A stretch of DNA of 12,564 nucleotides from an uncultured Bacteroidales bacterium (GTDB taxonomy: Bacteria > Bacteroidota > Bacteroidia > Bacteroidales > Paludibacteraceae): positions 1-12,564 of the forward strand of contig CALATT010000108.1 in assembly GCA_937891905.1 (NCBI GenBank), given 5' to 3'. This document shows, piece after piece, positions 1-7,100 of this stretch. Every line of letters starts with the position of its first letter. The stretch's first letter is position 1. Made by a program: the position numbers and the translations under genes. Below the pieces are notes generated by a model that was not told where the DNA came from, searched no databases, and saw only the letters and a program-made list of their open reading frames with translations.

Positions 1-32
1 CGATTATTTTTAGAGGGGTCGGAGGCTGATTA

Positions 33-776
33 TCAATCTCGTGTGCCGTCACAACGAGGGTAATCGCTACAGCCCCAGAAAGTTTGTCCTTGCTTGGTGC
101 CTTTCTTTATCATGCGTTGCAGCATTGGTTTGCCACATTTAGGACAGAGCGGCGCTTGTGTAGATAGCGCCTCTTGTTGGCGATGTTCCAAGCGAGCTTG
201 GGTGAGGTTTTCAGAAAAACCTCCCTTTTGCGTAAAGTCCTCAAACTGCTTGTCTATGAGTTTAGACAACATTTTATCCAATTTCTTACATAGCGCAAAC
301 AGGGCATTTGCACAATCTACCATATTATTGGTCATTACCAACGGTTCGTATAGTGCCAACTGCGCCTTAATTCGCTCCGCCGCATCGTGCGACCAGTTAT
401 TCTCCTCATAGTCGGTATGAATGAATGGTACCTGCTGCAATGCTTGCAGAGTTGGGTGGTTCGTTCGCCATAGTTCTCCGTCCTGCTCAATGATGAGTTG
501 CATAAAGTCTTCTGATAACTCAATGGCGCTACCGCGTGCCACATCTATTAGGCGCATTTCAGTCTCAGTGGAGGTGGTATGGCGAGCACTCCCCTCTGCT
601 ATATTGGCATATACAGAACGCGCTGCCATATACATCTGATCGTAGTGCCGCCCTTTGGGGTCGTTCTGCGAGGTCATAAAGCGCTCGCAGAAACGCCTTG
701 TAAAGATGGCCACGCAGTGTGCTAACACCCACGCATCAAGGTTATAGTAACCGCTGCTAAAAAATCTGGATGGCAT
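33..776 (-). CDS. Four-helix-bundle protein with C-terminal topoisomerase-type zinc ribbon
   Basis: This 247-residue protein has two recognisable parts. Residues about 15-105 carry the pattern of the four-helix-bundle (23S rRNA intervening-sequence protein, IVP) family, including the conserved NIAEG segment at 58-62 with nearby basic residues. The last 37 residues form a C4 zinc ribbon of the topoisomerase I C-terminal type: Cys211-x2-Cys214 and Cys236-x5-Cys242, with the typical FWGCSDYPRC core. The combination matches what NCBI calls a four helix bundle suffix domain protein, a Bacteroidota group of unknown function. A nucleic-acid-binding role is inferred from the ribbon; IVP-like bundles themselves have no established activity. 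The ATG at 776 is the first start in an open frame and fits the family length; the stop is TGA at 33-35. It follows the small membrane-tail gene by 59 nt on the same strand, so read-through is possible, but a functional link is not evident. No frameshift is visible. Confidence 0.85.
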   Translation of the reverse strand: MPSRFFSSGYYNLDAWVLAHCVAIFTRRFCERFMTSQNDPKGRHYDQMYMAARSVYANIAEGSARHTTSTETEMRLIDVARGSAIELSEDFMQLIIEQDGELWRTNHPTLQALQQVPFIHTDYEENNWSHDAAERIKAQLALYEPLVMTNNMVDCANALFALCKKLDKMLSKLIDKQFEDFTQKGGFSENLTQARLEHRQQEALSTQAPLCPKCGKPMLQRMIKKGTKQGQTFWGCSDYPRCDGTRD

Positions 777-798
777 ATTTCTTTATTTGTTTTTTTTG

Positions 799-826
799 AG
801 TCCGGGGTCCGGAGACCGGAGTCCGA
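799..826. repeat. Four tandem 7-bp units in the spacer
   Basis: Four consecutive 7-mers read AGTCCGG, GGTCCGG, AGACCGG and AGTCCGA on the plus strand. They form a GC-rich patch in an otherwise T-rich 59-nt spacer between the small tail-anchored gene and the four-helix-bundle gene. On the transcribed (minus) strand the patch can fold weakly (GGTC-TCCG-GACC core, extendable with a 2-nt bulge), but it is not followed by a T run, so an intrinsic terminator is not supported. A simple-sequence or dispersed repeat is the best description. Confidence 0.6.
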
Positions 827-835
827 TTATTGGTT

Positions 836-1177
836 TTATTTAGCGGTATGCTTTTTGCGTGCGAGGAAAAGCACATATGCTGCTGCGAGGAGTGCGAGGG
901 GCAGTATTGCATCGCCTACTGGGTCGTCAAATGGGTCTGCTGGTGGGTTACCTGGACCGACACGATGCGGACCAGTAACTGGAGCTGATACGATATCGAC
1001 GCCCTCTTCTGATGCATTGGGTAGTTGGGTACCTGATAGCGGCATTGTTGATGTGGACTCAAATGGCAGTGTAGGCATTTGAGAATATGAGTTATCGTTT
1101 GCCATTAAAGCAGTAGAGAAGATTAATGCACAAACCAAGACGATATATTTGATTGTTTTCATAATTGCTACTTTCAT
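836..1177 (-). CDS. Small secreted protein with tripartite membrane-tail C-terminus
   Basis: A 113-residue protein of unrecognised family. The N-terminus is a signal peptide: basic residues around K7-K10, hydrophobic core about 11-24, likely cleavage after Ala26. Residues 27-85 are rich in Ser, Thr, Pro and Gly and probably unstructured. The C-terminus (86-113) has a short motif PVGD, a hydrophobic span of about 17 residues (90-106) and a terminal basic cluster ARKKHTAK. This motif/transmembrane/basic layout resembles tripartite sorting tails such as PEP-CTERM or LPXTG, but no such motif matches exactly. The start could be ATG at 1177 or ATG at 1162 (Met6, giving MKTIKYIV...); the second gives a more typical signal peptide. 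The gene begins 15 nt after the stop of the giant secreted protein and probably shares its transcript. Inferred role: a membrane-anchored or processed surface accessory of that protein. The reading as a real gene is well supported by its signal peptide, tail and position; its function is unknown. Confidence 0.75.
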   Translation of the reverse strand: MKVAIMKTIKYIVLVCALIFSTALMANDNSYSQMPTLPFESTSTMPLSGTQLPNASEEGVDIVSAPVTGPHRVGPGNPPADPFDDPVGDAILPLALLAAAYVLFLARKKHTAK

Positions 1178-1192
1178 TTTAGTTTGTTACTA

Positions 1193-4100
1193 TTATTCTA
1201 CTACCACTTTGATGGTTTGTTTTTGATTTCCGTTCATCACACTCACGAAGTATGTACCTGTTTGTGGTACCACATAGGTATGTTGGTAATTGCTAGTTGG
1301 TTCGTTGTACAGGAGTTTTCCTGTAGCATCGTATAGCCACAAGTGCATACCGTTCTCCAATCCATTGACAATTACTTGTTTGGTGTGTGTGGTTGCCCAA
1401 ACTTTATCAGCAGTTACATTATCGATGTTTGTTGCCACTTTTGGTGCCAGTTTGACAGAGAGTGAGAATCGTCCAGCGCCATTAACCTTAGATGTAGAGA
1501 AGGTATAATCGCTCTGCATGAGGTTGGTGTAGGTGGATTGTGTAGCATCATAGAGCCAAACTTCTTCTACTCTGCTCAGGTCGAATTGCTGATTGAGTGA
1601 GAAGGTATAATTGCCGGCTTGCGCTGCGTACATACCCATTGGTATTGGTTGTTTAGCCAATTCCTCATTGAGGGCATTGAATGCTCGTTTGCCTTGGTCC
1701 GCACCAATGGTGTAGAGAACAGGTTTGGTGTAGTAGTTGTAGTAATCACCGAACCATTTGAAGAAGTCACCATTCATCTCGTATTCATTGGTGAAGCGAT
1801 CATCTATCACGAGTGATGTCTTATCGCTCTCGCCTTTGCTGTTGGTCAGTTCCACTCTGACGATTATTGGTTCTTCTATCTCTTCCACCTCGCGTGGTGC
1901 GCGGCGAACGATTGATTTCTTGCCTCTATTGCTTGCCTCGAAGCTTGCGTTGAGGGCTTCTCCGTTAGTATGTGTCTTAGGATCACCTACTTGTACGAAA
2001 TATGCAGTGAATGGCATCATATTCACTTCTGAAGCCAATTCTTGACGGTACTCATACCAACCACCATCAATTGGAGTTACTAAGAATGGGATGTTTCCAT
2101 TTTCCTCTTCATAGAATTCACCCACAACAAGATCACTTGAGGTATACTTTATCAATGGCAATCCAGCAAGAGGAGAATATTCAACTGCAGTCTTGTAATA
2201 ATTGAGGTATGGGTTACCTACGAGGTTCCAACCAAGGTTGTTTGGCTTATTATCTGACTTCACACCCCATGCGTTGACTGGTACAGTTTTGCGTGTTTGC
2301 TCAGCGGTCAATACATCTTGTGCCATTGGGAATCGAAGTTCAAAGGTGTAGTTTGGATGGGTAAGGTCACCTGTGATACCTACGATATATCCTTTTCCTG
2401 CTTTGATAGTTGTGCCGTCATATACTTTCCAGTGATTGTCGTATGGATTAGTAGAAGCCGCACGACTCTCGCCATCGTAGTACATGAGGAACCAATCGGT
2501 GTTGTATTTCGCTGGTGTGCCATCTACCCAAGTTACATCTTCAATCAAGCAATCGAATGGCAAGGTGAACCAATGCCAGTTATTTGCATCTACTCGCAAG
2601 TCTAAACATACTGGTTCGTCTGCAGGCAGTACAAATTTACCAGTACCTTGCACTTGTGCACTTGCCACCACATCGCCTTTGCGACGAAGTGAGAGGCCAT
2701 TGATGGTGTAGTTATGGTTATCTCCATCAGGGATAACGATAGAAGCACCTTCGTACACATATACATTGCGCACCTGTGGGTGGTCGTTGGTTGTACCATC
2801 GGTTACTTTGGTCAAAGTAGCGTTATCACGAACTACCACATCACAAGTCTTGCAAATCTCACGGACCTGTTCCAATGTGAGATTGGTTTTATTACCTGTT
2901 GGATTACCGTTGCCATCGACTTCTACTGTTGCTAAGTTCTCTTGCAGCGCATAGAAAGCGTTTTGGTTTTTATTCTCATCAGTATATGCTGTTTCTTGAT
3001 CTGTAGTGATCATGATTGGCACTTTATAGTCTTGTGATTTAAGCACATTACCTGCTGCGTCTTTAACGGTAATCTTTATATTACGGCACGATTGTTTGTT
3101 TAATCCAGAGATTGGTACCGTTATAGTTCCATCGGAATTGCGACTATTTGTATCAAACACCAAATCGTCTCCCATTGATTCAAATTTAGTATAGTATTTT
3201 GAGTAGTCGAATGTACCTAATTCTTGGTATGCAGCACAAGTTAAATTGCCATCGTCACCAGACCTACACACTTGTCTTGCTTCCCATTCATCTGCAAAAG
3301 TAGCAAATGTAGTATTGTTCTTCGTCACAGCATTTTTACCACTAACAACCGTGTTCTTGCGGAACATAATCACACGAGCAGTATATGCTGTAATGGTTTC
3401 ATCATCCACATTCACACCATATGGAATCTCTCCATTAGGAAAATCCTCTGTTGTTTTTCCATAGTCCATATTTGAAACTCCAGTGGCTGACCAACAGTTA
3501 TCATAGCGTCCGCTACATATTTCCTTGCTAGAAGGTCTTTCTGCTGCTGTTGACACACCAAATACATCTATCAATGTATTACCTTTGTAGAATAATAAAG
3601 GATCATCACCAGAGAAGTCCATTGCTTCAAATTCTATACCACTATGTGTCTTAGCATCGCACAAAATCCATCGTGGATTAGCATCAAGTCCCGATTCTTG
3701 AGCCTTGCTCTCCAAGAATGATTGAGAACAACTATATGAATCTTCAGATGTTAATGGCCATGAGTAGAAAATAATTTCTTGACCTTGTTTAATTACTCCT
3801 AATTGAGATAAATCATATGTCTTGCTAATATTGGTTGCATCACCATTGCCACCTCTATCAATTCTATATTCAGAAAGGTTAACATCCTTTCCAGTTCCAT
3901 TGTAGATAGCAATCATCTTCAAACTACCACTTCCCTCGAAATATTTCGAAAAGAATAGTTCGTCGGCTTTTTTTCCAGAACCGCTACCATAAGAAACTTC
4001 GTTTTCAAGTGTTACGCTCACTTTTTCATTTGTATTGATATCCACATAAATCTTATCTTTATCCCACTCTACGATATCTAATTCTACATCTTCTGTCTTG

Positions 4101-7100
4101 ACAGGCACGATAGGCGAAGCGCAGGTACCCTCTGCGAATACACGCACATAATAAGTAGTATTTCTATCTAATTGAGAGAAAGTGACTGATCCTTTTAATT
4201 CATCTGCAAATTTAATTTGATCTTCTGCTTCACACGCTTCATCTGAATATAATCTCACCGTACAATTTGTTGATACTGCAGTCCATGTAACAGTGATTGA
4301 TGTTAAGTCTGCAGAATAAGTAATATCTGCTGGCACATCGTCGCAGTCAGCAGTAGTGAAGGTGATTTCGGAATAGTCTATACACTCCTTAGTTGCATCA
4401 TCTTCGTGGTATGCGCGTATATAATAGGTGTAACCCTTACCCTCTGTCAAACCATTGATAGTTACGGTTGGCTCGGTGCCCGCGTCTGTCCAAGTATTGC
4501 CATCGGTGCTATATTGATATTTAGTAGCACCTGCTACAGCGTCCCATGTGAGAGTGACAGAAGTAGATTTGAGTACGGATACCTTCAAATTGGTTGGTGC
4601 ATAATTGTAGATACATTTTGCTTCAATAGGCAAAATTCGTATATCTTGCTGTAATGTACTAACATACGAGTACATACCAAAATTGAGGTCCTTACTTAGT
4701 CCTAACTTGCGTCCATTTCCTTCATTTTGCAATTGATAGGTTTCGTTATCGCTAGTATATAATTGCCAGTTATATGCTATAGTTCCTGCTGTAGGTGTAT
4801 TCTTCGCGTAGTTTTGAATACCTGTATTTCCTTCACTGGCAGCCCATAAGTATTTTCCATCTATTCCTTGGAAGCGCACATACTCTTTGTTTCCGCCATC
4901 AACCATTCCGTCAAAGGTATAGATAGTATTACATGGTGCAAAAATTGCTTTAGTAGGGTCTCCTATATCATCTACTTGTAAATAACCATTCGCTTTTTCT
5001 GCATCGTGTCCACTCATATCGCCATTAAGAGCATACCACTTATCGCCCTGTTTTGCTACGATTACAAACTCTTGAGGGAGTGAGCGAGCATAAACAGTAA
5101 AGTTGTCTTTTGCTTCGGAGTTGTAGTCCACAGCTAATTGCACTTGAATTTCCTCTTGCAAATTGTTTGCTTTAGGTGTATATTGTACGGTGACTGTACC
5201 CGTAATCGTATATTTATCTCCTATTAGTTCTTTATTTTGTGTCAGTTCTACCACTTTTACTTTATCTGTTACCTCTCCACCTATGGTAATGCCATTAGCA
5301 GCTACTTTTACATCTGGTGCCTTCCCTCCAGCAGAGCCATTCTGTGTTTTCAAGCGTGTTGCGCGGTATTCCACTGTTTGCTGTGCTATGACGGTATTGC
5401 GTCCAGTACCATAACCACCTGTAACATAAATCTCTTTGCCCGAAGTAATTTCTAACATAGGTCCACAGACAGGAGAGGTGGTGTAATAGGTAGTACCATC
5501 CGCTTTCTTGTAGAGATAAACAGGTTGTTGTCCTCCGTTTTTGTAGAAACGGAAGTATCCTTGTTGATCAGTGTTATATTGGAAAATAGCCCCTTCTGCA
5601 TTCCCAGAAAGACATAGATTAATTTCTTCAAAAGATACAAAGTTTACAGACAATTTATAATTAGTCGCAGTATTTTTATTTGTTGTTGTTTCCAATCCAT
5701 TAGTATTACTTGACTGATAGTTATATTGTCCATCTTGAGTTTTCAACAAGTAACCACCATTAATCGCTTCTAGTGATACCTTATACTTATCACCTTCTGC
5801 TGCGGGGATAGTATTATTGGTAATATAAGAAGATAAATCAACCTTTTCACCTGCTGCACCTATACCATCTTTGCCACCAATCTTTCCGTTCGCAAATATT
5901 TGGTCACTGTATGCAATCAAGTAGTCGCCACTCCAATCGTCTAATACCGAAGTAACGAGATTATAATCGCCATTGCCTCCGCTGGTTAGATAGCGATATA
6001 CTGCATAGAGGGTTTTGTTTTGACCAGGCATAGTGTATGGGAAGGTAACTTTAGTATATTCCGTTGAACCATTAGCCACAGTTACTTCTGCCCAACCATC
6101 GAATACATAGTGGATAGGATCGGTACAAACGCCAGTTGGGTCTTCTGGCTTTGACACAGACGCGCCAGCGTAGTAATTTTCAACAGTTTTATTACCACGG
6201 TCATTAAAAGTCAAAGCATATGTGGTACAGTTGACAGTTGGAGTAGAGAGGTTAACAGTCAGAGTATTACCTTTAGTGGTGGTGAATGTCAATGTACCTG
6301 TTGTAGCCTCTGTGCTTTGTGCAGGAGGGGTAGAGATAATATATACCGTTTGGTAATTGCTATGGATTGCTCCCGTAGTAGTTTTGTCCAAAGTCAATGA
6401 GGTAGTATAGTCTGAAAGATTGGTAGAAGATGTTCGTGCAATCTTATATGGGCCAGTAACTTCAACAGAAACATACTCTTGCAAATTTGCGCCACTTACT
6501 TGTACAGTCTTTGCTTGTGCTTTGGAGGTTGTACTACCGCAGTTCACTGGATCAAATACAATTGGGTCAGCAGGTGTGGTCACAAAACTCAAGATAGGGT
6601 CAGGAACTTCAACACAAGTGGTGGTATAATCTGAATAAGAGGTGCCGCTAGACTTCTTATATAGTTGTGGTAATACCGTATTAGTGGTTCCTTTATAATA
6701 ACGGAATCTTGGTGTTTGACCAGATTGAACATAGAATCTAAAAATACTATTTGTTCCTTTTATAGTAACATCATTACCACTAATACTGATTGTATTATCA
6801 TATTTTGTTGTAGTAGAATTTAATAATTCGTTATCGCTGGCAGCTGTCGATCCAATATAATAACCACTCTTTGTTTTAATATAGTATTTACCATTGTTGG
6901 TGCTTTTTGAGATGGAAACTGAATAACTATCAGTAGTAGTATTAGATGTGATTTCGTTATTTGATATTGTAACTGATTTGTAGTTACCACCAGCATCAAT
7001 CGTTGTAGTACGACTACCATCAAAGCAATTCCCATTTGCAACGATTAAATAGTCTCCACTCCAATCTGTAGGTTCTGATGTCACTTTAATATAATTACCA

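Noticed and set aside
94..411. A 105-codon plus-strand frame
   Set aside because: Antisense to the zinc-ribbon and C-terminal half of the four-helix-bundle gene, whose protein pattern is clearly real.
799..826. Intrinsic terminator after the small tail-anchored gene
   Set aside because: The patch can fold only weakly and on the transcribed strand it is followed by A residues, not a T run.
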